A model generated the notes under the pieces. That model was not told the origin of the DNA and searched no databases. It saw only the letters and a program-made list of their open reading frames with translations. A program made the translations under genes and the position numbers. From Kibdelosporangium banguiense (GTDB lineage: Bacteria; Actinomycetota; Actinomycetes; Mycobacteriales; Pseudonocardiaceae): 64,000 nucleotides of DNA. The stretch is from positions 8,383,203 to 8,447,202 of the forward strand of contig NZ_JAGINW010000001.1 of NCBI RefSeq assembly GCF_017876405.1, given 5' to 3'. Positions 1 to 8,768 of this stretch are shown here, in pieces (position 1 is the first letter of the stretch; the number at the start of each line of letters is the position of its first letter).

Positions 1-154
1 GGTCCCGCCTACCGCCAACCTGCACACTCCCGACCCGGAATGCGACCTGGACTATGTGCCGTTGACGGCCAGAGAGCACCCCATGGACACGATCCTGTCG
101 GTCGGTAGCGGATTCGGCGGTTTCCAGAGCGCGGTGGTGATCACCCGAGTGTGA
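1..154 (+). CDS. Ketosynthase (type II PKS KS-alpha-like), C-terminal end only
   Basis: The first 154 bases read, from base 2, as the last 50 codons of a beta-ketoacyl synthase with TGA at 152-154. The residues [14 protein letters not shown] and [15 protein letters not shown] are the C-terminal signature of FabF-like ketosynthases, and the DLDYVP block is typical of the alpha subunit of aromatic type II polyketide synthases. The catalytic Cys and His lie upstream of the window. A KS-alpha gene is normally followed at once by an overlapping chain-length-factor gene, but here the next gene is convergent and ends only 19 bp later. It may be the last gene of a polyketide cluster, a stand-alone KS, or a remnant. 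The family call is firm and the subtype is inferred. Confidence 0.75.
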   Translation, partial: VPPTANLHTPDPECDLDYVPLTAREHPMDTILSVGSGFGGFQSAVVITRV

Positions 155-173
155 GTGTGGCGGCCTTTTCTTC

Positions 174-1919
174 TCACCCGTGCGAATGCGACAGCCCTAC
201 GGCATCCGTGCGCTGGTAGGCAGGTTTGACCACTATGTGGGTGTCCGGAGCCAGCCTGACCGACTGTTGCGCCACCTCGAGGTCCCAGGTCGGAGGCCAC
301 TGCGTGGTGCTGGACCACAGAACGCCGTCCAGCGGGAGGCCGTCGAGGTCGGCGCCGGTGAGATCGGCTCCTGTCATATCGGTTATCGCCTCGTGCAGGC
401 GTTCCACGGCCCGGCTGAGTCGTTTGAGGAATTCGTCGCCGCACACAGGCAGCAGCAGCCTGGCCAGATCCCGGTCCCACGCCTGAGCGAGTTTGCCGAT
501 CGCTGAGGTGTCATATGTCTGCAGCGCATGCGGACGAGCGGCCGTACTTGCCTCGACCTGGTCGATCACGAGCATCTGGTCGCTGTCCCTGGCCTCGTTC
601 AACACGTACACGAACAGATGCAGCCAGGAGGACCAGCCGGCCAGCGTCCGCTGCAGGTCGTCGAGACTCATGGCCAGTTCGTGCGCCATGTTCTTCATTT
701 CCTCGAGCATCACCTGGGCGGAGTCGCGCTCGTCGACGGGGCCTTCCTGCTGGGCTGCGGCCGCCAGCCTCGCGACGGACTTCAGGATTCCCAGTTCGGT
801 ACGCGGAAACCAGATCCGGGTAAGCAGCCGCTCATCGGGCGGCATCCGGGCGAACTCGTCGGCGAACGTGTCCAGTTCGGACTCCGGGGTCAGCTGGGCG
901 GCCACCCAGGCCTCGATCATCCCCGTCAGGGTCGCGATCTCGGTGCGAGCCGCGAAGAGCAGCTCGTCGAGCCATGCCGCGAACGCCTCGACACGTGCGT
1001 TGAACGACACGTCGAGCGACATGTGCGCGTCGGCGTCCAGCACTGTTTCTATCTCGGCGGCCGACTGTGGCTTGTTTCCGGTGACTTCCGCGAGGAACTC
1101 GTCGATGTAGGTGCGGTAATCAGGCTCACCCGCAATGCCGGCCGTCTGTTCGGCCGTAATGGGCCGGAACACCGAACTCGGCAGGGAGAACGCCTCCTGA
1201 AGCTGGCCGGCCCATTCCTGTGCGGCGACCAGCTCTCGCGTGAGCGCGACCCGGTTCTCCTCGGTGTGCCAAACTATCTCGTTTGTCGTTGCCAGCCGCT
1301 GCTGGAGCATGGTCAGTGAATTGCGCAGTATTTCCACGCGCCTTCTCGCCGCCACGTCACGCAATCTGCGCCTGCGCCGGTCGGGGGTGAACGAGGGAAC
1401 ACCTTGCTCCACCAGATCCTGCCGATACCGGTTGTACCGGCTCATCGAATCGGTGATCTCGTCGCACAGTTCGGTCTGGACCCGCAGAAGTGCCCGGATG
1501 GACTGCTCGTGCCCGGCGTTCTTCTCATCCAGCAGTTCGAGTTGCCGCACAGTGTTCTGCGTCACCGACACCAGCGACTCGTCGGCCGAGCCCCGGTTGA
1601 CGATCGGCCACGACTCGGCCGGGCTCGCGGCTTCCCAGAGCCTGCGGGCGTCGTCTGTCGCGGTGTGCTGGCGTAATGCATCCCCTGCCGTGCACTCGCG
1701 GACCAGAGCGGCCACGAACTCCCAGTCGGGCAGGGCCAGGGCGTCGACCCGGCGCGAGATGGTCTGTGCGCTGACCGACAGCGCGCCGGCGAGATCGTTC
1801 AAGGTCAGGCCACTGCGGCTGATCAGGTCACGCAGATGCTGCGCCAGCTGCCGGGTCTGCGGGGTGCCACCCTTGAAGTCGTTCCACTTGCCTGCACGGC
1901 TCCGATGTTGCATGGGCAC
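174..1919 (-). CDS. HTH-domain protein with coiled coil and C-terminal pentapeptide-like repeat
   Basis: A 581-residue cytoplasmic protein of unknown function. Residues about 30-65 form a helix-turn-helix of the XRE type (LTLNDLAGALSVSAQTISRR). The middle is rich in Glu, Arg, Leu and Gln and looks helical or coiled-coil. Residues about 515-533 contain a short run of ADLTGADLDGLPL pentapeptide-like units. The GTG start at 1919 is chosen because GGAGGA lies 8 bases upstream; ATG at 1913 would be too far from it. It is convergent with the ketosynthase end. Similar large HTH proteins occur in actinomycetes, but I know no assigned role. It could be a transcriptional regulator or an inactive-state scaffold. 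Confidence 0.75.
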   Translation of the reverse strand: MPMQHRSRAGKWNDFKGGTPQTRQLAQHLRDLISRSGLTLNDLAGALSVSAQTISRRVDALALPDWEFVAALVRECTAGDALRQHTATDDARRLWEAASPAESWPIVNRGSADESLVSVTQNTVRQLELLDEKNAGHEQSIRALLRVQTELCDEITDSMSRYNRYRQDLVEQGVPSFTPDRRRRRLRDVAARRRVEILRNSLTMLQQRLATTNEIVWHTEENRVALTRELVAAQEWAGQLQEAFSLPSSVFRPITAEQTAGIAGEPDYRTYIDEFLAEVTGNKPQSAAEIETVLDADAHMSLDVSFNARVEAFAAWLDELLFAARTEIATLTGMIEAWVAAQLTPESELDTFADEFARMPPDERLLTRIWFPRTELGILKSVARLAAAAQQEGPVDERDSAQVMLEEMKNMAHELAMSLDDLQRTLAGWSSWLHLFVYVLNEARDSDQMLVIDQVEASTAARPHALQTYDTSAIGKLAQAWDRDLARLLLPVCGDEFLKRLSRAVERLHEAITDMTGADLTGADLDGLPLDGVLWSSTTQWPPTWDLEVAQQSVRLAPDTHIVVKPAYQRTDAVGLSHSHG

Positions 1920-2131
1920 CTGGCCGTTCCTCCTGCCGTGTCACATGACGACTACATCCGCAGTCCACAGAGATCGATCATCCGACCTTACCGTCACCGG
2001 CCTGCCCCGGCTGGACGGCGGGTAGGCCGGTGAACTCCTTGAGTCGCACCGGGTCCGCGTGCTGAACGGGTGCAAGTGGATTGAGCCGAAAGCAGCTCGC
2101 GTTTCGCCGCGCGGCAATGCTGCAATGCCTT

Positions 2132-2362
2132 ATGAAACTGCGAAACCTGTTCATTGCCGCCTTACTCGGCGCCGGCCTGACTGTCATCCCGGCCGCCTCG
2201 GCAAATGCGATCGGTGGCCCCAACACACTCACCGTGATCGCCTACTACAGCGATGGCGGCAAACAGACTCTGGTCGGCCAGAAGTGGCTTGGCTGCAGCG
2301 GTCCGGGCGGTCAGTGGGGCGAGACCACCACATACATCAACCTGTTCTTCCCGCCCTGCTGA
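2132..2362 (+). CDS. Small secreted protein, DUF6289-like
   Basis: A 76-residue protein with a signal peptide (KLRNLFIAALLGAGLTVIPA then ANA), so a mature part of about 50 residues is exported. The mature sequence has the YYSDGGKQTLVGQ, a Cys, a WG, a TTTYI segment and a terminal PPC that I associate with the small actinobacterial DUF6289 family of unknown function. The ATG at 2132 fits the start of the signal peptide; upstream ATGs at 2081 and 2117 would add a non-signal extension, and no strong ribosome site helps decide. It is monocistronic and faces the kinase gene across a short hairpin. A second family member is at 6882. Confidence 0.6.
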   Translation: MKLRNLFIAALLGAGLTVIPAASANAIGGPNTLTVIAYYSDGGKQTLVGQKWLGCSGPGGQWGETTTYINLFFPPC

Positions 2363-2366
2363 CATA

Positions 2367-2385
2367 CGCGTCAACGGCTGACGCG
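2367..2385. terminator. Short bidirectional hairpin
   Basis: Arms CGCGTCA and TGACGCG are perfect complements over 7 bp around a 5-base loop. The hairpin sits between the convergent DUF6289-like gene and the kinase gene and overlaps the kinase stop codon (2371-2373). It probably ends transcription from both sides, although there is no U-run. Confidence 0.45.
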
Positions 2386-4392
2386 CCATAGACAAACACC
2401 GTTGTCATAGCTGATTGTGATGAGGGTTTGCCTGTCCGGGCCGAGTACCGCCGAGTCGACGCGTTCGCCAGGGATGTCGTGGCGGGACAGCAGGCCGAGG
2501 ACGGCAGGCCTGGCGGAGTCGGCCAGATCCCATAACTGGACTCCCTCTTTGGTATTGGCGACGCCGAGGGAGCGACCGTCGGGACTGAATCGCAGTGGTT
2601 CGGTCCGTATTCCACCGAAAACCGGCTCGGGCGGAAGTACGGCCGCCGGAGCCGGTGTGGCATTGGCGAGATCGGACACCTTCCACAGCTGGACAGCCTG
2701 ATCCCCGCCGACAGTCGCCACTGTGTCGCCGGCCGGGCTTACCGCGGCATAAGTGAACTTGACACCGCTGCTGGCGGAAAGGGACCGGTTCAACGCGGAT
2801 ACGCGTGTGGGCTCGGAGATGTCCCACAGTTGCACTGTTTCGGAAGTGGTCACGGTGAGCAGCGTGCGTCCGTCCGCCCCGAACACCATGGAGTCGACCG
2901 GTTTGTCCGCTGTGGCCGTGGCCAGGGTCGCGGGTCCGGCGGGAGTGGAGACATCCAGCAACTGGATTCGGGCGCTCTGGTCGGCGGTGGCGAGTTTTCG
3001 TCCGTCCGCGCTCAACGCGATCGCGCTGAAGCCGCTGCTGCCGGAAGGATGGGGGATCGGCTTGCCGAGCGGGGCGGGCCGCGCCGGATCGGTCACGTTC
3101 CACAGTCGCACCGCGTTCCCGTCGCTGATCGCGAGAGTTCTTGCATCGGCGGAGAACGCTGCCGAATGAGGGCTGGCCGACGCGGTGCCGAGGTCTGCGG
3201 CTTTGGCCGGATCGGACACGTCCCACAGCCGGATCGGCCCGTCGGTGACGATCGTGAGCAGAGTGCGTCCGTCCGGGCTGAGGACTGTCGCGTGCGTGAG
3301 TTTCGTCTGTGTGGTCATGGTGCTGCCGGTCAGCTGGAACCGGACGGCTGACGTCGTACTGGACGGTGACGCTGGTCCAGTTGGCTGAGCGTTGTTGGTG
3401 AAGACCGGAATGAGAAGGATCGTGCCGACGATGACCAGGACCGTTATCGCGCCGAGGATGAGATAACGGCGGACCCCGGTGTTCTCCTTGGCCGTGTACA
3501 CAGCCGTCGCGTTGTTGGCGTCCCGTGTGGGAGTTACCACCTGCGTGTCTTGTGAGTCCGCAGCAGGTTCGCTTGGTTCGAGCAGGTCCTGTGCTTGCCG
3601 GCTGGTCATCCGGCTGTCGATGTCGCGCGTGAGCAGACCGGTGATCACCGTGGCGAGTGGCGGCTGACAAGGCAGCGGAGGCAGCTCGTCATAGAGGATC
3701 GCGTGCAGGGTGGCGGCAGTGGAATCGCGGTCGAAAGGGCCGTGGCCGATGATCGCGTGGCAGAGCGTGGCGCCGACCGACCAGAGATCCGAGGCAGGCG
3801 CCGGGTCCTGGCCGTGGAACAACTCCGGCGCCATGTAACCTGTCGACCCCATGATCCCGTCGCGGGTCAGGCGGGTGTCGTCCATGGCGTGGGCGATGCC
3901 GAAGTCGATCAGTTTCACCTGGTCACCGGGCAGGACCATGATGTTGCCGGGCTTGACATCGCGGTGCACGACGCCGAGCCGGTGGGCGGCGTCCAACGCG
4001 GCCAGTATCCGCGCACCCAGCGTGAGCACCCGGTCTTCGGGCAGGGCACCGGTCTGGTTCAGGACGTCCGCGAGGGTCGGGGCCGTGACCAGCTCCATGA
4101 CGATGTAGATCGCGTCATCGTCGTCGCCGGCGGGCACGATGTCATGGATGGCGATCACGCCGGGGTGGTGAATCCGGCCTGCGGTCTGGGCTTCGCGCAG
4201 GGCCCGTCGGCTGACCAACGCCCGTTCGTCGGCACTGAGCCCGGCCGGTGGACGCAGTTCCTTGACCGCGACCGCCCGCCCGATCAGTTCGTCGGTGGCC
4301 TGCCAGACCGTGCCCATCCCGCCGCTGCCGGACAGGGTGCCCAGCCGGTACCGGTTTCCCACAAGCCTTGGCGTTGCCTGGGACCCCTCCAT
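2371..4392 (-). CDS. Transmembrane Ser/Thr protein kinase with C-terminal WD40 propeller
   Basis: A PknB-type receptor kinase of 673 residues from the ATG at 4392, preceded by GGGGGCGG. Residues about 14-270 are the kinase domain: glycine loop SGSGGMGTVW, VAVKEL lysine, catalytic loop HRDVKPGNIMV and DFGIA. A membrane helix (about 309-330, YLILGAITVLVIVG) follows. The outer part, about 345-673, repeats LSPDGRTL, FSADARTLA and FGADGRTLL with VQLWDIS-type ends, which is a seven-bladed WD40 propeller and probably a sensor or binding platform. It should phosphorylate Ser/Thr of cytoplasmic partners in response to an extracellular cue. An in-frame upstream ATG (4419) is possible. No cognate phosphatase or forkhead-domain partner is adjacent. 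Confidence 0.9.
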   Translation of the reverse strand: MEGSQATPRLVGNRYRLGTLSGSGGMGTVWQATDELIGRAVAVKELRPPAGLSADERALVSRRALREAQTAGRIHHPGVIAIHDIVPAGDDDDAIYIVMELVTAPTLADVLNQTGALPEDRVLTLGARILAALDAAHRLGVVHRDVKPGNIMVLPGDQVKLIDFGIAHAMDDTRLTRDGIMGSTGYMAPELFHGQDPAPASDLWSVGATLCHAIIGHGPFDRDSTAATLHAILYDELPPLPCQPPLATVITGLLTRDIDSRMTSRQAQDLLEPSEPAADSQDTQVVTPTRDANNATAVYTAKENTGVRRYLILGAITVLVIVGTILLIPVFTNNAQPTGPASPSSTTSAVRFQLTGSTMTTQTKLTHATVLSPDGRTLLTIVTDGPIRLWDVSDPAKAADLGTASASPHSAAFSADARTLAISDGNAVRLWNVTDPARPAPLGKPIPHPSGSSGFSAIALSADGRKLATADQSARIQLLDVSTPAGPATLATATADKPVDSMVFGADGRTLLTVTTSETVQLWDISEPTRVSALNRSLSASSGVKFTYAAVSPAGDTVATVGGDQAVQLWKVSDLANATPAPAAVLPPEPVFGGIRTEPLRFSPDGRSLGVANTKEGVQLWDLADSARPAVLGLLSRHDIPGERVDSAVLGPDRQTLITISYDNGVCLWRVSR

Positions 4393-4549
4393 GGCTGTGT
4401 TTCCGCCCCCGTACCGCATGTGGATGTTGCCGGCCCACGGTAGCGGAACGGGAGGTGGCGGCGCAGGTCGTCCGCCGAATGGATCAGGCCCGCTGCTCCG
4501 GTTCGCGGTCCATTGAGGACGATCCGGGTAACTCGGATGGCGGATTACC

Positions 4550-4563
4550 ATAACAGGTGTTAT
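4550..4563. promoter_or_regulatory. Inverted repeat between kinase and fucosidase
   Basis: ATAACA and TGTTAT are perfect 6-bp arms around a GG spacer. The repeat lies in the divergent 323-bp gap between the kinase start (4392) and the fucosidase start (4716), 153 bp before the latter. It may be an operator for either gene. The rest of the gap shows no gene; TTCGGTGACTGTACGAACG just before the fucosidase ribosome site also has weak dyad character. Confidence 0.3.
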
Positions 4564-4715
4564 CGATACGCTGGGTTACGTTGGGAGTGCTTTTCCTTGA
4601 GCCACTCCGGACAGTGAATCGCCTGCATGGCGCCGGATCGGTGACCACAAGGGATCGTCAGGCCGCGGTGATTTTAGTTCGTTCGGTGACTGTACGAACG
4701 ATTTGGAGGAACCCG

Positions 4716-6734
4716 ATGTCGTTCGGCTTGCGGCGTGCGGCCGCTGTCCTGCTCGTTGCCGGGGCGGTGACCGTGCCGGTGGCCGCGAGCGCTGCGGTGC
4801 CTGCCTCGGTCGTCGCGATCTCGGCGAACGACAGTGACGCGCAGATCCTGGCCAAGGCGGGCAGCGTCGGCCCGTCGGCACGGCAGAAGGCCTGGCAGCA
4901 GATGGAGCTGACGGCGTTCCACCACTTCGGCGTGAACACGTTCACCAACCGGGAGTGGGGGACCGGCACCGAGGACCCGGACGTCTTCAACCCCACCGCC
5001 CTGGACACCGACCAGTGGGCCCGAACGTTGCGGGACAACGGTTTCAAGCAGGCCATCCTGACCGCCAAGCACCACGACGGGTTCCTGCTCTACCCCACGA
5101 GGTACTCCCGCCACTCGGTGAAGTACAGCTCATGGCAGAACGGGACGGGCGACGTCGTCCGGTCGTTCATCACCTCCGCGCGCAAGTACGGCCTGAAGGT
5201 CGGTTTCTACCTGTCCCCGGCGGACCTGCACGAAGCCCAGCCGGGTGGCCGGTTCGGCAACAACAGTCCGTCGATCGAGACCAGCATCCCCGAGATCGGG
5301 CTCGACGGCACCCGCCCGGCCGGGCCGGCGTTCAAGGTCGTCGCCAACGACTACAACCGCTTCTACCTCAACACCATGTACGAACTGCTGTCGGACTACG
5401 GCCCGATCGACGAGGTGTGGTGGGACGGCGCCGACGCGGTGGGCGGCAACAAGGAGAAGTTCACCTACTCCGACTGGGTCCGGATCGTGCGTACGCTCCA
5501 GCCGAACGCCGTGATCTTCCAGGACGGCGGCCCGGACGTGCGGTGGGTCGGCAACGAGAGCGGTATCGCCCGGCCGGGTGAACACAGCGTGTTGCCGTTC
5601 CAGGGATCGGCCGACGGCGCCGAGGACAGGCTGACCAGGCCGGCCGACAACTCCGCCGGGGACCTGGGCAGCGACGCCCTGCTGACCCAGCGCGACCCGG
5701 ACGGCACAAGCCGCTGGGACTTCGTGAAGTGGCTGCCCGCCGAATGCGACACCCCGCTGCGACCGGGATGGTTCTGGCACGCCGACCAGACCCCCAAGTC
5801 CCTGGCCCAGCTGCAGTCGATCTACTACGGCTCGGTCGGCCGCAACTGCGTGCTGCTGCTCAACGTCGCCCCGGACAACACCGGCAGGCTGCCGGACGCC
5901 GATGTGACGCGACTGGCCGAGTTCACCCAATGGCGTTCCAAGGTGTTCACCAGAGACCTCGCGCGCGGGGCGCGGACAACCTGGCAGGCCGGGCCGTCGA
6001 ACACGGGCACACTGACCGTCGACCTCCGTTCGCCCAAGAAGGTCAACGTCCTGGGCCTGCAGGAGAACATCGACCTGGGCCAGCGGATCACGTCGTTCGC
6101 CGTGGACGCCTGGGACGGCACGGCTTGGCGCACCGTGGCTTCCGAGACAACCATCGGCTACAAGCGTCTGCTTCCGTTGAAGAACTCGGTGACCACACAG
6201 AAACTGCGGGTGCGAGTCACAGGGGCGCGAGCCCAACCGGTCATCGCCACCTTCTCCGCGTACGACGACGGCCGGGCGACAAACCTCGCGCTCAACCAGC
6301 CCGCGACCCAGTCAAGCACGCACACCACCGGCGCGGCCGCGAGCCGTGCCGTGGACGGCAACACCGACGGCAACTTCGCGAACGGATCCGTCACCCACAC
6401 AACAGACAGCGCGCCGGATCCGTTGCCCTGGTGGCAGGTCGACCTCGGCTCGGCCAAGCAGATCGGCACGATCAACATCCACAACCGCACAGACTGCTGC
6501 GCCCAGCGTCTGTCCGATTACTGGGTCTTCGTCTCGGAAAACCCGTTCGACACCACCAAGACCCCACAGGAACAAGCGCGGACCCCCGGCGTATGGAGCT
6601 CCCATCAAACCACCCGGGCAGGCAACCCGACCCAGATCCCCGTAGGCGCGCCAGGCCGCCACGTCATGGTGCGGCAGACAGGGCCGACCGTCCTGTCGTT
6701 GGCCGAGATCGAGGTCCTTTCCCAGGTACCCTGA
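4716..6734 (+). CDS. Secreted alpha-L-fucosidase (GH29) with C-terminal F5/8 type C domain
   Basis: A 672-residue exported enzyme that removes terminal alpha-L-fucose from glycans by a retaining mechanism. Residues 1-28 are a signal peptide (LRRAAAVLLVAGAVTVPVAA). The GH29 barrel follows at about 45-400, with LTAKHHDGFLLYPT and the nucleophile motif VWWDGAD, whose Asp is residue 237. From about 518 to the end the sequence (LNQPATQSSTHTTGAAASRA, VDGNTDGNF, WWQVDLGSAKQIGTI) is a discoidin/F5-8C carbohydrate-binding module. ATG 4716 has GGAGGA 5 bases upstream. The length is long for the core family because of the added module. It stands alone rather than in the later polysaccharide cluster. Confidence 0.92.
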   Translation: MSFGLRRAAAVLLVAGAVTVPVAASAAVPASVVAISANDSDAQILAKAGSVGPSARQKAWQQMELTAFHHFGVNTFTNREWGTGTEDPDVFNPTALDTDQWARTLRDNGFKQAILTAKHHDGFLLYPTRYSRHSVKYSSWQNGTGDVVRSFITSARKYGLKVGFYLSPADLHEAQPGGRFGNNSPSIETSIPEIGLDGTRPAGPAFKVVANDYNRFYLNTMYELLSDYGPIDEVWWDGADAVGGNKEKFTYSDWVRIVRTLQPNAVIFQDGGPDVRWVGNESGIARPGEHSVLPFQGSADGAEDRLTRPADNSAGDLGSDALLTQRDPDGTSRWDFVKWLPAECDTPLRPGWFWHADQTPKSLAQLQSIYYGSVGRNCVLLLNVAPDNTGRLPDADVTRLAEFTQWRSKVFTRDLARGARTTWQAGPSNTGTLTVDLRSPKKVNVLGLQENIDLGQRITSFAVDAWDGTAWRTVASETTIGYKRLLPLKNSVTTQKLRVRVTGARAQPVIATFSAYDDGRATNLALNQPATQSSTHTTGAAASRAVDGNTDGNFANGSVTHTTDSAPDPLPWWQVDLGSAKQIGTINIHNRTDCCAQRLSDYWVFVSENPFDTTKTPQEQARTPGVWSSHQTTRAGNPTQIPVGAPGRHVMVRQTGPTVLSLAEIEVLSQVP

Positions 6735-6881
6735 GTCTGATCGCCGTGACACCCTAGAACCCCGTCGCACCAACCCTTAGGGGACCGATCGGTGGTGTCC
6801 GCATGCTGCCCCCGGTGAGATCGTCATCAGCACGGCATACTCGCCGGATGTTGGAAAGTATTGCGGGGAAAGGAAAACACT

Positions 6882-7127
6882 GTGATCCGTCGCCTGCTGC
6901 TAGTCGCCGCCACCACCCTGGGTGTCGTCGCCGTGATGCCCGCCGCCCAGGCCCAGGCAATCCCCCAGTGCAGAAGCGGTTACACCTGCCTCTACCAGTG
7001 GTACCAGGACGCGGCACACACCGTTTTCGCGGGCTACCTCTCCGTCGACTGCCGAGGCAACTCAGCCAGCAGCGGCACCCGCACCCGCTACCTCGAATTC
7101 AACCAAGCCCGCTGCAACGACCTCTGA
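6882..7127 (+). CDS. Small secreted cysteine-containing protein, DUF6289-like
   Basis: An 81-residue protein from a GTG start, with AAAGG about 8 bases upstream. The first 26 residues are a signal peptide (IRRLLLVAATTLGVVAVMPA, then AQAQA). The mature 55 residues hold four cysteines, probably two disulfides, with CRSGYTCLYQWYQD, a central VDCRGN and a terminal ARCNDL. It resembles the protein at 2132 in size, export and the Y-x-D...C...T-x-Y-L/I layout, so both may belong to DUF6289, whose role is unknown. It is followed by a strong hairpin terminator. Possible roles include a protease inhibitor or a small antimicrobial or envelope factor, none of which is shown by the sequence. Confidence 0.65.
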   Translation: MIRRLLLVAATTLGVVAVMPAAQAQAIPQCRSGYTCLYQWYQDAAHTVFAGYLSVDCRGNSASSGTRTRYLEFNQARCNDL

Positions 7128-7144
7128 ACCCGGAATCCTCCTGT

Positions 7145-7174
7145 CCACTGAGGACCGCTGCGGGTCCTCAGTGG
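7145..7174. terminator. Bidirectional hairpin terminator
   Basis: CCACTGAGGACC and GGTCCTCAGTGG are perfect 12-bp arms with a 6-base loop. It separates the small secreted protein from the convergent GlxA-type regulator, and its right arm overlaps the regulator's last codons and stop. Confidence 0.75.
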
Positions 7175-8109
7175 CGGGAGAATGTGCGGCGGTAGTCGGT
7201 TGGGCCGACGCCGACGCCGCGGTGGAAGTGGTGGCGCAGCAGGGCGGCTGTGCCGAAGCCGCATTGGCGGGCGATTTCGTCGATGCTGAGGGTTGTTTCC
7301 TCCAGCAGGCGGCGGGCGTGCAGGACGCGTTGGCCGGTCAGCCATTTGTGGGGTGTGCTGCCGGTTTCGGCGGCGAACTTGCGGGCGAAGGTGCGTTCGG
7401 ACATCTGGGCGTGCCTGGCCAGGTTGGCGACTGTGTGGTCTTCGCCGAGGTGTTCCAGCATCCAGGTCAGGACTGGGTGCAGGGTGTCGGATTCGCAGAC
7501 CGGTAGTTCGATGTACTGGCGTTGGCCGCCGTCGCGTTGGGGGGATACGACCATGCGGCGGGCGATGACTGTAGCCGCGCGGGAGCCGAACTCGCGGCGG
7601 ACCAGGTGCAGGCATGCGTCTATTCCCGCGGCTGTGCCTGCGCTGGTGATGATGTTTCCGTCGTCGACGAAGAGCACGTCCGGGTCGAGTTTGGCCGCGG
7701 GGAAGCGTTGGGCGAACATGGTCGTGAAACGCCAGTGTGTTGTGCAGGGCCGATTGTCCAGCAGGCCGGCCGCGCCGAGCAGGAAGGCGCCGGTGCAGAC
7801 CGACAGCAGGGTCGCGCCGCGGTCGATGGCGGCACGCAGGGCGTCGAGTACCTCGGGCGGGTATTGGTCTCTGACGGTGCACGCGGGCAGGGCCACCAAA
7901 TCGGCCTCTGCCAAGGTGTTCAGGCCGAAGTAGGGGGTCGTGCGGATGCCGATGCTGGAACGCACCGGGGTTGCCGCCTGTTCACCGACCACACGGAAGT
8001 CGAACGCGGGAGCGCCGTCATCGGTGCGGTCCACGCCGAAGACCTCGCAGATCACGCCGAACTCGAACAGGGCGAAGTCCTCGATCAGCAACGCCGCGAC
8101 GGTCCTCAT
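7168..8109 (-). CDS. GlxA family transcriptional regulator (DJ-1/PfpI plus AraC HTH)
   Basis: A 313-residue cytoplasmic regulator. Residues 1-185 form a DJ-1/PfpI (class I glutamine amidotransferase-like) sensor domain, with the nucleophile-elbow segment LLSVCTGAFLLGAAGLL and TSAGTAAGIDACLHLV. Residues about 215-310 carry the two AraC helix-turn-helices (VANLARHAQMSERTFARKF and IDEIARQCGFGTAALLRHHF). ATG 8109 overlaps the stop of the LysE-type gene by ATGA, so the two are co-transcribed and translationally coupled. Such proteins often sense a small nitrogenous compound and control amino-acid or amidine catabolism or export. Here it probably regulates the exporter operon; the ligand is unknown. 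Confidence 0.9.
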   Translation of the reverse strand: MRTVAALLIEDFALFEFGVICEVFGVDRTDDGAPAFDFRVVGEQAATPVRSSIGIRTTPYFGLNTLAEADLVALPACTVRDQYPPEVLDALRAAIDRGATLLSVCTGAFLLGAAGLLDNRPCTTHWRFTTMFAQRFPAAKLDPDVLFVDDGNIITSAGTAAGIDACLHLVRREFGSRAATVIARRMVVSPQRDGGQRQYIELPVCESDTLHPVLTWMLEHLGEDHTVANLARHAQMSERTFARKFAAETGSTPHKWLTGQRVLHARRLLEETTLSIDEIARQCGFGTAALLRHHFHRGVGVGPTDYRRTFSRH

Positions 8110-8768
8110 GGCGTCGCCGAGGTCGCCAGGCTGACACCGAAGCCGATCAGGGCCACGCCGACCGCACCTTCCAGGATCTTGCGGCCGCGGGAACGCTGGA
8201 ACCACACGCGCACCTTGAGCAGCGTGTACACCACGACTACCAGCCATATCAGCGCCAGCCCGGCGTGCGTGCCCGCCAGGAGCAGGACCTGCGGCAATGC
8301 CGGCCTGCTGGTGTTGACGAACTGGGGAAGCAGCGAGAAGTAGAACGCCAGCACCTTGGGATTGGAGATGTTGGACAGAAAACCCTGGCGGAAAGCCTTG
8401 AAGAGGATTCGCGGAGTCGCCGGATCCGGCTGGTCCGACGGGCTGTCGTCCTCGGATCCCGCGTCACGACGGCGTGCCAGTGCGGATCGCAGTGACTGGA
8501 TGCCCAGGTAGGCCAGGTAGACCGCGCCCACGATCTTGAGCACGGTGAACGCCGTCTGGGACTGCACGATCAACGCCGCGACACCGAGCGCGGCGGCCAG
8601 GCCCTGCACCAGCAGGCTGGAGACGACGCCGAAACTGGTGTACAGCCCTGGCTGGTGGCCGTGCTTGCCATAAGCGAGGCTGTTCTTCATCACCACGGCG
8701 AAATCGGGTCCGGGCGCGATCACCACGAGGATCGCGAAACCGAAGTATGCCCAGTAGTTGACCGGCAT
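8106..8768 (-). CDS. LysE/RhtB-family amino-acid exporter
   Basis: A 220-residue inner-membrane protein with about six helices. The N-terminus WAYFGFAILVVIAPGPDFAV contains the APGPD signature of LysE/RhtB translocators, and FLSNISNPKVLAFYFSLLPQ is the second conserved block of the family. It exports amino acids or analogues using the proton gradient. ATG 8768 is preceded by GGGGAG; a longer reading from 8843 would put a non-membrane extension in front. It is the first gene of a two-gene operon with the GlxA-type regulator and is divergent from the SARP regulator. It may provide efflux for the neighbouring cluster's amino-acid-like product, which is inference from position only. Confidence 0.9.
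   Translation of the reverse strand: MPVNYWAYFGFAILVVIAPGPDFAVVMKNSLAYGKHGHQPGLYTSFGVVSSLLVQGLAAALGVAALIVQSQTAFTVLKIVGAVYLAYLGIQSLRSALARRRDAGSEDDSPSDQPDPATPRILFKAFRQGFLSNISNPKVLAFYFSLLPQFVNTSRPALPQVLLLAGTHAGLALIWLVVVVYTLLKVRVWFQRSRGRKILEGAVGVALIGFGVSLATSATP

Noticed and set aside
180-2033. Several + strand frames opposite the HTH gene, one of 263 codons
   Set aside because: They lie antisense to a gene with good start, ribosome site and domain matches, lack recognisable sequence and reflect GC-rich third-position bias.
5130-6236. A 368-codon minus-strand frame inside the fucosidase gene
   Set aside because: No ribosome site or family features; the + strand GH29 and F5/8C domains are clear.
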